A stretch of 64,000 bases of DNA from Pantoea dispersa (GCF_014155765.1 NZ_SCKT01000002.1:94427-158426); one strand, 5' to 3'; shown: positions 1 through 11,567, counted from the first letter of the stretch. Notes: generated by a model from the sequence alone, not told the origin. Translations and numbers: made by a program.

Positions 1-3
1 GTT

Positions 4-918
4 ATGTCTCAGAAGATTATCCTGGTGACCGGATCGTCAAGCGGCTTCGGTCGCCTGACCGCCGAAGCGCTGGCTCGTGCTGGCCATACCGTTTATGCAT
101 CGATGCGGGATATTGCGGGTCGTAATGCCGCAAATGTCCGCCAGTTAAGCGAACTTTCCACGCGGGAAGGAATTGACCTCCGGCCGCTGGAACTTGATGT
201 TCAGAGCGACATATCGGTTGATGCTGCCATTGAAACGGTAATATCCGACGCCGGGAAGCTTGATGTGGTGGTACACAATGCTGGCCACATGATGTTCGGC
301 CCGGCCGAAGCCTTCACGCCAGAGCAGTTCGCCCAGCAATATGACGTTAACGTGCTGGGAACGCAGCGCGTCAACCGGGCCATACTGCCGCATATGCGCT
401 CCCGCCGTGAAGGCCTGCTGGTCTGGATTTCCAGTTCCAGCGTGACCGGCGGCACACCGCCCTATCTGGCCCCTTACTTTGCCGCCAAAGCGGGGATGGA
501 TACGCTTGCCGTTCAGTATGCGCGCGAGCTCAGCCGATTCGGCATTGAGACGACAATCATCGTGCCGGGAGCCTTTACCAAAAGGACGAACCATTTTGCC
601 CATTCAGGAAGTCCTGCCGACACCGGGCGTGTCGCGGAGTATGAAGCAGGTCCTTATGCCGGTTTCGGCGATGTTGTGCAAAAGGCCTTTGCGGAGATAG
701 TGCCGGAGGATGCCGATGCCGCGCGCGTTGCAGCACAGATTGCCGATGTAGTCGGTATGCCGTTTGGTACGCGTCCATTTCGTGTCCATAACGATCCGTC
801 CGAAGACGGCGCAAATATTGGCTTTGCGGTCATCGACCGTTTGCGCGCCGAAATGCTACATCGGGTTGGATTGTCCGATCTTCTGACGCCAGCGAAAGCA
901 CCGTCGTGTGAAGGGTAA
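4..918 (+). CDS. SDR family NAD(P)-dependent oxidoreductase
   Basis: Short-chain dehydrogenase/reductase of 304 residues, a cytosolic NAD(P)H-dependent enzyme whose substrate cannot be told. The cofactor motif TGSSSGFG is at residues 9-16, the NAG motif at 92-94, and the catalytic pair is Tyr158 and Lys162 (YFAAK), preceded by a serine-rich strand (WISSSS). A long segment after the lysine probably forms the substrate pocket. The start lies three bases inside the window, so promoter, ribosome site and any upstream operon partner are unseen. A stem-loop just after the stop suggests that transcription ends here. Confidence 0.9.
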   Translation: MSQKIILVTGSSSGFGRLTAEALARAGHTVYASMRDIAGRNAANVRQLSELSTREGIDLRPLELDVQSDISVDAAIETVISDAGKLDVVVHNAGHMMFGPAEAFTPEQFAQQYDVNVLGTQRVNRAILPHMRSRREGLLVWISSSSVTGGTPPYLAPYFAAKAGMDTLAVQYARELSRFGIETTIIVPGAFTKRTNHFAHSGSPADTGRVAEYEAGPYAGFGDVVQKAFAEIVPEDADAARVAAQIADVVGMPFGTRPFRVHNDPSEDGANIGFAVIDRLRAEMLHRVGLSDLLTPAKAPSCEG

Positions 919-925
919 CAGGCGT

Positions 926-955
926 GACCGGCGGGATCGCTCGCCGGTCGCTTTA
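926..955 (+). terminator. stem-loop after the SDR gene
   Basis: The arms GACCGGCG (926-933) and CGCCGGTC (942-949) pair perfectly over 8 bp with an 8-base loop and are followed by a short T stretch. The position 8 bases after the stop fits a terminator, but the U-tract is weak. Confidence 0.45.
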
Positions 956-1278
956 CCAAACAGGAGCGCCGGAAATGCACACCGTTGTCACCCTTATCTG
1001 TGGTTTTGCGCTATAAAATATCCTTGTTTGTACACCCTACCAACAATTCAGCATCCCTTAGCCTTAGCTTGCATTCTGTTGAGCCTCAGCCCCTGGTTTG
1101 AATTAATGGCGCTAGTCAGCTTTACCGGCACGTTAGCCGAACCCGGCGCCATTACAACAATCACTAACAGTATGTTGTAATTAATGTGTGTCATTGCCGC
1201 TTACATCTGGCATTGCTGCAAATCCGGCTGCAGCTCCTATGCTGTAGGGAGTCATTAACGTGCGGATATGAGGTATGC
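956..1278. other. intergenic region, no gene supported
   Basis: I see no supportable gene. Short open frames here have no ribosome site or family resemblance. The right part must hold the promoter of the downstream flavin reductase. A possible -35 TTGCTG and -10 TATGCT, separated by 19 bases, lie near 1213-1243, but this is weak. Confidence 0.4.
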
Positions 1279-2379
1279 ATGAGTTTACTGTTTAGCGCGA
1301 CGCAGCTTGGCGAGTTGTCGCTGGAAAATCGTATTGTGATTGCTCCGATGTGCCAATACTCAGCGGAAGAGGGTCAGGCAACGGCCTGGCACCGCATTCA
1401 TCTGGGCCAGCTGGCGCTCTCTGGCGCGGGACTGCTGATTATCGAGGCGACGGCAGTGGAAGCCATTGGCCGTATCACGCCGGGCGACCTGGGGTTATGG
1501 GACGACGCGACAGAAGCCGCGCTGGCCAGCGTGCTGCAGGACGTACGGCGCTACGCTACCCTGCCGATTGGCATTCAGTTGGGTCACGCCGGGCGCAAAG
1601 CGTCCTGTGCTGCGCCATGGCAAGGCGGTGCGCAGCTCTCTGAGGAACACGGCGGCTGGCAAACCGTGGCGCCGTCTGCGCAGCCGTTTGCACAGGATGA
1701 ACGTCCGCCGGCCGCACTGAGCAAACAGGATCTGGCGCAGCTCAAAAAAGCCTTTGTCGATAGCGCCCTGCGCGCGGTACGCATCGGCATTCAGCTGGTC
1801 GAACTGCATGCTGCGCACGGCTATTTGCTGCACCAGTTTCTGTCGCCGCTCAGCAACCAGCGTGACGATGAATACGGCGGCTCATTAGAGAACCGACTGC
1901 GTTTCCCGCTTGAGGTATTTAAGGCGCTGCGCGCTGCGCTGCCGGCGGAAATCCCGGTTGGCGTGCGGCTTTCCGCCACCGACTGGATCGAGGGCGGCTG
2001 GGATAATCAGCAATCGATTGTTTTCAGCCAGCAGCTCGAAGCCGCAGGCTGCGCCTACATTCACGTCTCCAGCGGGGGCCTGGCACCGCAGCAGCAAATC
2101 AGCGTGGGCCCTGGTTATCAGTTGCCGTTCGCCCGCGAGATTCGCCAGCAGGTCTCGATTCCGGTGATTGGCGTGGGGCTGATTACCGAACCGAAACAGG
2201 CCGAGCAGGCGCTGCAGGAGCAGGATGCCGATTTGATCGCGCTGGCACGCGCGGTACTGTATGACCCACGCTGGCCATGGCACGCCGCCGCCGAACTCGG
2301 CGCGCAGGCCAAAGCGCCGCCACAGTATCTACGTTCCGAACCGCACGGCCTGAAAGGCACCCTGATCAGCAACCAGTAG
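1279..2379 (+). CDS. NADH:flavin oxidoreductase, old yellow enzyme family (YqjM/NamA-like)
   Basis: FMN-dependent ene-reductase of 366 residues that reduces the C=C bond of activated alkenes, nitro compounds and other electrophiles using NAD(P)H. The fold is a single TIM barrel. The N-terminal APMCQYSAEEG carries the Cys and Tyr typical of the YqjM subgroup. The family signature HAAHGYLLHQFLSPLSN is present, and the following DEYGGSLENR is diagnostic. An in-frame start exists at 1186, but homologues begin at MSLLFSATQLGEL, and the ATG at 1279 follows a GAGG-like site. It probably works in electrophile detoxification. No linked regulator is visible. Confidence 0.9.
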   Translation: MSLLFSATQLGELSLENRIVIAPMCQYSAEEGQATAWHRIHLGQLALSGAGLLIIEATAVEAIGRITPGDLGLWDDATEAALASVLQDVRRYATLPIGIQLGHAGRKASCAAPWQGGAQLSEEHGGWQTVAPSAQPFAQDERPPAALSKQDLAQLKKAFVDSALRAVRIGIQLVELHAAHGYLLHQFLSPLSNQRDDEYGGSLENRLRFPLEVFKALRAALPAEIPVGVRLSATDWIEGGWDNQQSIVFSQQLEAAGCAYIHVSSGGLAPQQQISVGPGYQLPFAREIRQQVSIPVIGVGLITEPKQAEQALQEQDADLIALARAVLYDPRWPWHAAAELGAQAKAPPQYLRSEPHGLKGTLISNQ

Positions 2380-2508
2380 TTCCCCTGACCGGCAGCCGCC
2401 CGGTTGCCGGTCCTGTTCTGGGAAATTTCACAGATTTCAGCCCGTTGTGCGCCTCTGCACGCTTTTCGTCTTATGCTTTCCCGGCCAATTAACCAAAAGG
2501 AAGATGAG

Positions 2509-2922
2509 ATGAAATTGCAGCATTATTTACTGGGCGGCGCGCTCTGTGCTTTCAGCGTGAGCGGCCTGGCCGCTGAGATGAAAAATCCCCTGAGCGTGCA
2601 TGTGCTGAATCTGCAAACCGGTGTACCGACCGCAGGTATTGAGGTCGAGCTGGATAAGAAACAGGGTGAAGAGTGGGTGAAACTGGCGCAGGGCACCACC
2701 AACGAACAGGGACGTATTCCGGCGCTTTACCCGGCGGGCCAGAAGGCGCAGACCGGGATTTACCGCGTAATTTTTAAAACCGGTGACTATTACAAAAAAA
2801 ACGCTCAGCCGACCTTCTTCCCGGAAATCCCGGTGATGTTCAACCTGGATAATGCCGATCAGCATTACCATATTCCACTGCTGCTCAGCCAGTACGGCTA
2901 CTCCACCTATCGCGGCAACTAA
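2509..2922 (+). CDS. uraH: 5-hydroxyisourate hydrolase, transthyretin-like, periplasmic
   Basis: HIU hydrolase of 137 residues that converts 5-hydroxyisourate, the product of urate oxidation, to OHCU. The first 22 or so residues (MKLQHYLLGGALCAFSVSGL...) form a Sec signal peptide, so the enzyme should act in the periplasm like the E. coli protein. The mature part opens with LSVHVLNLQTGVPT, and the C-terminus reads YGYSTYRGN, the family's YRGS tail with Asn in place of Ser. The start was chosen because AAGGAAGA precedes the ATG at 2509; a longer frame from 2404 has no such site. No other purine catabolic genes are nearby. Confidence 0.92.
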   Translation: MKLQHYLLGGALCAFSVSGLAAEMKNPLSVHVLNLQTGVPTAGIEVELDKKQGEEWVKLAQGTTNEQGRIPALYPAGQKAQTGIYRVIFKTGDYYKKNAQPTFFPEIPVMFNLDNADQHYHIPLLLSQYGYSTYRGN

Positions 2923-2999
2923 GCAAAAAAGGCGCTGCGGACGGTATATTTATACCAGTACGTTTTGTTGAACCGTTGCCTCGTTAAGCGATTGAATCA

Positions 3000-3057
3000 G
3001 GCAGGAGAACCTCTATTTCGTTTCTCCTGCCCATTACAGGGTAAGCCTGTTTTTTTT
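3000..3057 (+). terminator. two stem-loops, the second followed by a T-run
   Basis: The arms GGCAGGAGAA (3000-3009) and TTCTCCTGCC (3022-3031) pair perfectly. A second hairpin ACAGG/CCTGT (3036-3050) runs into seven T residues, a rho-independent shape. It probably ends uraH transcription. A small palindrome GGTATATTTATACC lies upstream at 2943-2956. Confidence 0.55.
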
Positions 3058-3110
3058 CGACTGGTGTGATTGCTATAGCGTGCTGGCTGACGCATTAAAA
3101 ACTGCCTGAC

Positions 3111-3950
3111 TCAGCTTTCGCGCTGAGCTGGGTTCTGTGAAATCCAGCGCTCTGTTTTCGCTCTGCTTTCATCGGTTGCCGGGTTAAAGAGCATCATCGT
3201 TAAATCCGGCCTGCCTTCAACAGAAAAGGTCGAGAACTCCAGGGCAATCGTCCCCATTTGCGGATGATGCAGCACCTTAAACCCTTCGCCATGCCCGGCC
3301 ACATCGTTGTTACGCCACAGGCGGGCGAAATCAGCACTTTGAGCGGATAGCTCCTCAACCAGTCGATCAATTTCCTCTGAAGCCCCCAGGCGCGCGGCAT
3401 CCGCCCGAAAGGCGTTGACGATGAGACGGGCAACGCCCTCCCAGTCGTCTTGCATCCCCCGCGCTTCCTGATCGGTAAACAGCAGGCGCAGAATATTGCG
3501 CCGCGCGGGCGGAAGTTGCCCATAATCCTTCAGCACAACCGTCGCCGGGTGATTCCATGCCACCACATCCCAGGTGGCGGTTTTGATAATCGCCGGAATC
3601 GTCAGGCTTTCCAGTACGCGTTGCAGCCGTGGGGTTATGCTGTCGGACCGACTTACCCGGTTTTCTGGCGGATGCCCAAACGCGAGGATAAACAGATGAT
3701 CGCGCTCGGGAGACGTAAGCCGCAGTCCGGCAGCAATGCGGTTCAGTACCTCACGCGAGGGCGCTCCCCCGCGGCCCTGCTCGAGCCAGGTGTACCAGGT
3801 CGGGCTGATATTCGCGAGCTGGGCAACCTCTTCGCGACGCAGGCCCGGTGTACGGCGGCGGCCGGGCAAAAAACCAAACGAAGCCGGGTCAATTGCCAGA
3901 CGGCGTGCCCTTAAAAACTCACCCAGCGGATTTTCAGAAAGCAGCGTCAT
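3111..3950 (-). CDS. XRE-type regulator with MmyB-like ligand-binding domain
   Basis: DNA-binding transcription regulator of 279 residues. An N-terminal helix-turn-helix (RREEVAQLANISPTWYTWLEQG) is followed by a long C-terminal domain of the MmyB type, seen in FLRARR...GRRRTPGLRREEVA regulators that pair with oxidoreductases. The C-terminal part (LESLTIPAIIKTATWDVVAWN) matches the ligand-binding half. It is divergent from the SDR gene at 4050 with a 99-base gap, so it most likely controls that gene and itself. The effector is unknown. Confidence 0.88.
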   Translation of the reverse strand: MTLLSENPLGEFLRARRLAIDPASFGFLPGRRRTPGLRREEVAQLANISPTWYTWLEQGRGGAPSREVLNRIAAGLRLTSPERDHLFILAFGHPPENRVSRSDSITPRLQRVLESLTIPAIIKTATWDVVAWNHPATVVLKDYGQLPPARRNILRLLFTDQEARGMQDDWEGVARLIVNAFRADAARLGASEEIDRLVEELSAQSADFARLWRNNDVAGHGEGFKVLHHPQMGTIALEFSTFSVEGRPDLTMMLFNPATDESRAKTERWISQNPAQRES

Positions 3951-4049
3951 AAATCACCCTGTTAATGTTTATACCCTGATAACCTCACTACTTTAATAGT
4001 AAAAGATCCGCGCTTACGCTGTCGCACTAAATCACTCAGGAGACAGGCT

Positions 4050-4946
4050 ATGCGTATTTTTGTAACGGGAGCGACGGGCTTTATCGGCTCACGCGTTGTA
4101 TCGGACCTGCTGGCTCGCGGCCATCAGGTGACCGGTCTTGTACGTTCAGAAGAAACAGCTCAGCAGTTAAACGATAAGGGCGCCACAGCCCAGCGCGGTA
4201 CGCTGGAAGATCCCCAGGCGTGGATTGCCGGCATTGACCAATGTGATGCGGTGATTCACACCGCTTTCGATCATGATTTCAGCCGTTTTGTCGAAAATTG
4301 CGAAAAAGACCGCCGCGTTATTCGCGCGATTGGCTCTGTGTTGCAGGGCAGTCAGCGTCCGCTGCTCATCACTTCTGGTACTGGAATGGGTGATGACGGC
4401 AGCGGCCAGCCCGCTCTTGAGCAGAATTTCAACCCGGCACACCCTAACCCACGCGTCGCCTCGGAGCTGGAAGGCAATAAGCTCCTTGAATCGGGGATCG
4501 ATCTACGTGTGGTGCGTTTACCTCAGGTTCACAACACCGAACGTCAGGGATTAATCAGCTATTACATCGCTCTTGCCAGGGAGAAAGGCGCGGCAGCTTA
4601 TATCGGCGGAGGTGAAAACGCCTGGTGCGCGGCACACGTTGATGACGTCGCCGGGCTGTACGTAAAAGTGCTTGAGCAAGGCGAACGCGGCAAACGGTAT
4701 CATGCGGTAGCTGAGGAAAGCATTGCCTCACGGCTGATTGCTGAAACCGTAGCAGCAGGCCTGGGGATTCCTGCCGTTTCGCTGAAAGCCGATCAGGCCG
4801 CGGAGCATTTCGGCTGGTTCGCCGCTTTCGCCAGGCTGGATCTGCGTGCCAGCGGTGCCTGGACGCGTCAGCAGCTCAACTGGCAGCCCAACGGACCGGG
4901 TCTTATCGCTGACTTGAGCAGAGTGAATTATTCAACCCAGTCGTAG
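4050..4946 (+). CDS. NAD-dependent epimerase/dehydratase-type SDR
   Basis: Extended or atypical SDR of 298 residues. The dinucleotide-binding motif FVTGATGFIGSRV lies at the very N-terminus, a Thr-Ser-Gly strand (LLITSGTGMG) occurs mid-protein, and a C-terminal substrate domain follows. The usual YxxxK pair is not obvious, so catalysis is uncertain and it may act as a reductase on small carbonyls or bind NAD(P)H in a sensing role. Ribosome site GGAG lies upstream of the ATG. The divergent XRE regulator is the likely controller. Confidence 0.82.
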   Translation: MRIFVTGATGFIGSRVVSDLLARGHQVTGLVRSEETAQQLNDKGATAQRGTLEDPQAWIAGIDQCDAVIHTAFDHDFSRFVENCEKDRRVIRAIGSVLQGSQRPLLITSGTGMGDDGSGQPALEQNFNPAHPNPRVASELEGNKLLESGIDLRVVRLPQVHNTERQGLISYYIALAREKGAAAYIGGGENAWCAAHVDDVAGLYVKVLEQGERGKRYHAVAEESIASRLIAETVAAGLGIPAVSLKADQAAEHFGWFAAFARLDLRASGAWTRQQLNWQPNGPGLIADLSRVNYSTQS

Positions 4947-4958
4947 CCCCAGCGCCGG

Positions 4959-5030
4959 GTAGCGGCGCAATTCATTGCGCAATTTACAACGGTACGGCGA
5001 ATGGATTAGCGCGATAAATCGCGCCGCTAC
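4959..5030. repeat. inverted pair of REP-like GCG hairpins
   Basis: Copy one, 4959-4982, starts GTAGCGGCGC and folds as GCGCAA/TTGCGC. Copy two, 5008-5030, is the reverse complement of GTAGCGGCGCGATTTATCGCGCT. The two face each other between convergent genes, like a BIME. A third copy lies at 19950-19971. Confidence 0.7.
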
Positions 5031-5061
5031 GAATACCTCTGAACCCCATGGCTCTCGCCAC

Positions 5062-6300
5062 TCAGACCGCAGCAAATTGCGGTAACACACCCAGCCAGCT
5101 CAGCGTCCATGCCAGCACATTCAGCGCGCCGAAAAGCAGTACCAGGCCAATCGCCAGTGGCGTACGCGGCTGATCGGTAAAGCGCTGTTGCGCACGCCGC
5201 GCCAGCAGCGCTGGAATAATCACCGCCCACAGCGTGGCAAACAGACCGGCAAAACCGATGGCGGCGACGAAGCCATGCGGCCACCACAGCGAAGCGAGCA
5301 GCGGCGGCAAAAATGTCAGGCACGCGGTTTGCAGCCGCGCGCGCGGGGAATGCCCCCAGCCGAGGCGGTCGGCGATGAAATCAAACAGGCCTGCCGTCAC
5401 GCCGAGAAACGAGGCAATCACCGCAAAATGTGAGAACACCGACATCATCAGCGATAACGCGCGCACATGCAGATGATCGCGCAGCGCGGCCATCAGCGCG
5501 GCAATATCTCCACCCTGCTGCACGATGTCAGGAAACGCAGCGCGCGGCAAATTCCCCATGGTGCAGACAATCCAGAACAGATAGAGCGCCAGCGACATCA
5601 GCGTGCCCAGCACCAGCGCGCGTGTCACCGGCGACTCGCGGCGCTGATAATAACTCACCAGCCCGGTGATGTTACCGTGATAGCCAAAAGAGGCCAGACA
5701 GAACGGCAGCACGCCCAGCGCGTAAGGCCAGTAGCTGTCTCCCGGCGCGGCGGCAGCGAACAGCGAGGGCACGTCAACCTGGGTTAACAGCCCGCCGAAC
5801 AGCAAAATCAATAGCAGGATTTTTGCCAGCACGCAGAACGTCATCAAACGACTGACGCCGGTGGTGCCGAGCCATACCACGGCGGCGACACACAACGTCA
5901 GCGCGATTTTGGCCCCGGCGGTTGAGAGCGGCACGCCAAGCTGATTCAGCGAGTGCTGGTAAACCGGACCGCTGGCTGAGATATAGGCGTAGGTGAGAAT
6001 GCCCAGCACAAACAGGATGCTAAGGCCATTGATGCTGGCCCAGCCGCGCCCAAGCAAATCGCGCGTCAGCGTATCGTAACCCGCGCCCGGCGGATAATGC
6101 AGGCTGACACGCATAAACAGCAGCCCGGAGAGCAGCATTGCGCCCCAGCTTATGCCCAGCAGCAGCAGCGCCCAGCCAAACCACGCCCCGGCCATCACAA
6201 TCGGCAACGTAAACATACCGGCGCCCACTACCGTCCCACAGATGATCATGGCGCCCCACCATACCGAGGGCTGGCGGCGCGCCATTACGCTCTCCGTCAT
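5062..6300 (-). CDS. mtr: tryptophan-type aromatic amino acid permease
   Basis: Inner-membrane proton symporter of the HAAAP family (Mtr/TyrP/TnaB), 412 residues with about 11 hydrophobic segments. The N-terminal IICGTVVGAGMFTLPIVMAG and the internal LTYAYISASG and PFCLASFGYHGNI blocks match Mtr most closely. This makes tryptophan import likely, though tyrosine specificity cannot be excluded. The ATG at 6300 has AAGGA nine bases upstream; a GTG one codon earlier is less likely. It is a monocistronic unit facing the SDR gene. No TrpR operator was identified. Confidence 0.88.
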   Translation of the reverse strand: MTESVMARRQPSVWWGAMIICGTVVGAGMFTLPIVMAGAWFGWALLLLGISWGAMLLSGLLFMRVSLHYPPGAGYDTLTRDLLGRGWASINGLSILFVLGILTYAYISASGPVYQHSLNQLGVPLSTAGAKIALTLCVAAVVWLGTTGVSRLMTFCVLAKILLLILLFGGLLTQVDVPSLFAAAAPGDSYWPYALGVLPFCLASFGYHGNITGLVSYYQRRESPVTRALVLGTLMSLALYLFWIVCTMGNLPRAAFPDIVQQGGDIAALMAALRDHLHVRALSLMMSVFSHFAVIASFLGVTAGLFDFIADRLGWGHSPRARLQTACLTFLPPLLASLWWPHGFVAAIGFAGLFATLWAVIIPALLARRAQQRFTDQPRTPLAIGLVLLFGALNVLAWTLSWLGVLPQFAAV

Positions 6301-6457
6301 CACACTTTTCCTTGCACAACATAAAGGCGGCGATGATACACGGGATCGGTAACAAATGTGAGGCGCGGGCGGTACTGACGGGAAGATGGCTGTTAACAGG
6401 TGACAATGTCACATAAAAGCGCACCGGTTAGGGTGCGCCAGCCGCGATGTGGCGGGA

Positions 6458-8321
<1,864 letters not shown>

Positions 8322-8457
8322 GATCTTTCCTGGATAATAATCACTGGGTAAGGTTCTGTTTGCTGCAAGGTACTGACATGCCCTGATAGTAAGTTATCTT
8401 TTTTGCCCGCTCTGCGGCTTCTTTGAGTGATTTACATCAGCCTGAGCGCCCTCACAT

Positions 8458-9903
8458 TTAGTCTTTACCGTCATACAGTTCATAGAAATAGTGTTCGACC
8501 TGTTCCAGGCTGCGCCCTTTGGTTTCCGGGATAGCACGCAGCACGAACAGGGCGCCGCCGATCCCGATCACGGCGAAGGTGAGAAACGCCCCGGCCAGGC
8601 CAAAGGCGGCCAGCAACAGCGGGAAGGCCATGGAAATGGCGAAGTTGGCAATCCACAAGGCAAAAACGGCCCCCCCCATGCAAATGCCGCGCATGCGCGC
8701 CGGAAAGATTTCCGACAGCAGCAACCAGGTGACCGGTGACAGCGCGCCCTGCTGAAAACATAAAAACATCAGCATTCCGGCCAGTACCAGGTAGGCCCGC
8801 AGCAGATTAACCGCACCACCGGCGTGATACTCTGGCATTAGCAGGCACACCGTAGCGATAAAGAACAGGCAGGCGGTACAGCCCATCTGCCCTATCAGCA
8901 CCAGCGGACGACGACCAACCTTACCGATTATCACGATCCCCACCAGCGTCATGATTACCGAGATCACGCCGTTGGCGATGGTGGCGAACAACGCCGCATC
9001 GTTGCTCAGCCCGGTGGCAGTGAGCATGGTTGGCGCGTAGTACATGATGGTGTTCACACCGGTCAGCTGCTGGATGGCGGCAATGCCAATTCCCAGTAAA
9101 AACACTTTGCGCAACCATGGCGTGCGCAGATCACGCAGGCGACCTTTGCCTTGCTGGCGATGCTCTTCGATGGTCTCTTCGATCTCCTCCAGCTCCCACT
9201 CTACATCCTCCGCCGCCCGGGTTTTCTCCAGCACCCTGCGCGCGCCAGCGGTGTTGCCGCGCATGACGTGCCAGCGTGGACTTTCCGGCATAAAGATCAT
9301 GCCGATCCACAGCAGCACGGCGGGTACGGTGGAGATGGCCAGCATCCAGCGCCAGGTGTGTTCGCCGCCCCAGATTTCATTGAAGGTGGCATTGGAGACA
9401 TAGGCCAGTAGCTGGCCAGAGACAATCATCAGCTCCTGCAGCGTCACCAGTTGACCGCGTTTATTCGCCGGGGCAATTTCCGCGATATACACCGGCACGG
9501 TGGCAGCCGCCCCGCCAACGGCAATACCGAGAAACAGGCGTGACGCAATCATCGTCACCACATCAGGTGCGAAGGCAGAGCCGACCGCGCCGAGGGCAAA
9601 AATAAAGGCCAGCGTGATGATGATTTTGCGGCGCCCGAGGGCATCCGCGAAGTGCCCTGCCAGCAGCGCGCCAAAGGCAGCGCCGAACAACAGTGAACTG
9701 GTCACCAGCCCGGTAGTGAACGGCGTGAGATGCAAATCACTGCGCATGAACAGCAGCGCACCGGATACCACGCCGGTATCGTAACCGAACAGCAGCCCGC
9801 CGAGTGTCGCCACCAGCGCGATGATTTTTACGAAGGGTTCGGTTTTTGTTGTGCTGTTGGGGCCGGACGCGGGGTTGGTGGAGAGATAAAGTTCTTTTTC
9901 CAT
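8458..9903 (-). CDS. iolT: myo-inositol/sugar MFS transporter
   Basis: Sugar porter of the major facilitator superfamily, 481 residues and 12 predicted membrane helices. Motifs include LFGYDTGVVSGALL in helix 1, DALGRRK between helices 2 and 3, PESPRWH after helix 6 and PETKGRSLEQ after helix 12. Linkage to iolG and an inosose isomerase points to myo-inositol import by proton symport. The ATG at 9903 has a strong AGGAGG site seven bases upstream; an in-frame start at 9972 is rejected. It is the first gene of the operon, so the promoter lies between it and the rightward transporter at 10221. Confidence 0.88.
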   Translation of the reverse strand: MEKELYLSTNPASGPNSTTKTEPFVKIIALVATLGGLLFGYDTGVVSGALLFMRSDLHLTPFTTGLVTSSLLFGAAFGALLAGHFADALGRRKIIITLAFIFALGAVGSAFAPDVVTMIASRLFLGIAVGGAAATVPVYIAEIAPANKRGQLVTLQELMIVSGQLLAYVSNATFNEIWGGEHTWRWMLAISTVPAVLLWIGMIFMPESPRWHVMRGNTAGARRVLEKTRAAEDVEWELEEIEETIEEHRQQGKGRLRDLRTPWLRKVFLLGIGIAAIQQLTGVNTIMYYAPTMLTATGLSNDAALFATIANGVISVIMTLVGIVIIGKVGRRPLVLIGQMGCTACLFFIATVCLLMPEYHAGGAVNLLRAYLVLAGMLMFLCFQQGALSPVTWLLLSEIFPARMRGICMGGAVFALWIANFAISMAFPLLLAAFGLAGAFLTFAVIGIGGALFVLRAIPETKGRSLEQVEHYFYELYDGKD

Positions 9904-10220
9904 AATACCTCCTGGTAAAAAATGCGTTAGGAAAAGCATCAGAACAAAGCAGCGCGTCCAGGCTATCGGCATTTTTATTTCATGTTAATTTATATTTGAA
10001 ACCTGCTTTTCAAATTGTGAGTTCAAGCCTTTTGACTGGTTTATTTTGATGGATTTACATCAGCCGAAATAAGGAGAATGAAGATCGGGCGAGGTGGTTA
10101 TGGAAGCGCAGCAGATCGGCCCCTTGACGCCGGGAGTCGCCACGCTTTGTGATCAATCGCGCAACAACTGCACAAGCCTTCTTGTATGGTAGTCGCTCTT
10201 TAACCTCTTCAGGATTTGTC
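9904..10220. other. divergent promoter region
   Basis: This 317-base AT-rich spacer separates iolT from a rightward transporter and must hold both promoters. No gene is supported. I cannot assign an operator. Confidence 0.4.
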
Positions 10221-11564
10221 ATGGCCTCTTCAACTTTTGCTCAATCTGATACCGCTGAAGCTCACCCTAAATCATTGATCCGCCGCGTCGCCAGCGCCTC
10301 GGCGATAGGCACGGCGGCAGAGTATTACGACTTTTTCGCTTACGGTACGGCAGCGGTACTGTTCTTTGGCCATCTGTTCTTTCCCAGCCACGATCCGCTG
10401 GTCAGCACACTCGCTGCCTTCGCCACTTATGCGGTTGGCTTCCTCGCACGTCCCATTGGCGGCATGGTGTTTGGGCACATCGGCGACAAAGTGGGACGCA
10501 AAAAGGCGCTGGTGGCGACCATCCTGATCGTGGGCCTTGGCACGTTCTGCATTGGCCTGTTACCAACCTACGAAAAAATTGGCGTCTGGGCCCCGGTATT
10601 ACTGATTGCCATCCGCTTGCTGCAGGGGTTTGGCGTCGGCGGCGAACAGGCGGGCGCGGTATTAATGACGGCCGAATATGCGCAGCCTTCCCGGCGCGGT
10701 TTCTTTGCCAGCTGGGTGCAGATTGGTGCTCCGGTCGGGTTTCTGCTGCCGCTGGCGCTGTTCGCTGTGCTTAATGCCGCGCTGAGCGCGGAGCAGATGA
10801 TGGACTGGGGCTGGCGCGTACCTTTTCTGCTCAGCGCGCTGCTGGTGATTGTCGGCCTGTTTATTCGCCTGCGCATTGATGAATCGCCGGTCTTCGCCGC
10901 CATTCGTGAAACCAAAGCGGCAGAATCCAGGCCGTTAAAAGAGGTGCTGCGTGGTAATCCGCGGCTGATGGTCAGCGGTGTGGCAGCGAAACTGATCGAA
11001 GCCTGCGCCTTCGCCCTGTTTACCGTCATCATCCTTGCCTGGGGTAAGGCTAATCAGCTTGATGCCGGCATTTTGATGAACAGCATGATCGTCGCGGTGA
11101 TCCTCGAAGTACTGGCGATCCCGCTGATGGGTGCCCTTTCCGACCGCATCGGTCGCAAGCCGGTTTACCTGATCGGCACGCTGCTGATCATGCTCTCGAT
11201 CGTGCCCTTTTTTCTCGCGCTGGCGCACAACAGCTACTGGCTCACCCAACTGGCGATGATCGTGGCGCTGACGCTGGGTCACAGCATGTGTTATGCCCCA
11301 CAGGCGTCATGGTTCCCCGAACTGTTTCCCACGCACATTCGCTGCAGCGGTATCGCGGTGATCTGGCAGATCGGTTCGCTGATCGGCAGCGGCGTACTCG
11401 GACTGGTGGCGGTGAAGATTCTGCAGGTGACCCACGGCCACTGGTATGGTCTGGCGCTGTATGTTGCAGTGCTCGGCGTGATTTCTTTGTTCGGCCTGCT
11501 GCGTCTGCCGGAAACGGCGCCAGGCCGCCGCCAGGGTGAATATCACCCGTGGCAGCAGCATTAA
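10221..11564 (+). CDS. MHS-family MFS transporter (metabolite:proton symporter)
   Basis: Major facilitator of 447 residues in the metabolite:H+ symporter group (ShiA/ProP/KgtP relatives). Helix 1 carries the group signature GTAAEYYDFFAYGTAA. The loop motif GHIGDKVGRKK and GFGVGGEQAGAVLMTAEYA also fit, as does GALSDRIGRKPVYLIG in the second half. The substrate is probably an organic acid or zwitterion such as shikimate but is not determinable. The ATG at 10221 follows CAGGA; an upstream in-frame start adds an implausible leader. It stands alone, converging on arnF with only 3 bases between the stop codons. Confidence 0.85.
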   Translation: MASSTFAQSDTAEAHPKSLIRRVASASAIGTAAEYYDFFAYGTAAVLFFGHLFFPSHDPLVSTLAAFATYAVGFLARPIGGMVFGHIGDKVGRKKALVATILIVGLGTFCIGLLPTYEKIGVWAPVLLIAIRLLQGFGVGGEQAGAVLMTAEYAQPSRRGFFASWVQIGAPVGFLLPLALFAVLNAALSAEQMMDWGWRVPFLLSALLVIVGLFIRLRIDESPVFAAIRETKAAESRPLKEVLRGNPRLMVSGVAAKLIEACAFALFTVIILAWGKANQLDAGILMNSMIVAVILEVLAIPLMGALSDRIGRKPVYLIGTLLIMLSIVPFFLALAHNSYWLTQLAMIVALTLGHSMCYAPQASWFPELFPTHIRCSGIAVIWQIGSLIGSGVLGLVAVKILQVTHGHWYGLALYVAVLGVISLFGLLRLPETAPGRRQGEYHPWQQH

Positions 11565-11567
11565 CGG

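Noticed and set aside
908-1180. Rightward 90-codon frame after the SDR gene
   Set aside because: It overlaps the SDR stop and the hairpin, has no ribosome site and no family resemblance.
1205-1260. MerR-type operator before the flavin reductase
   Set aside because: The spacer between a possible -35 and -10 is 19 bases, but there is no convincing dyad inside it.
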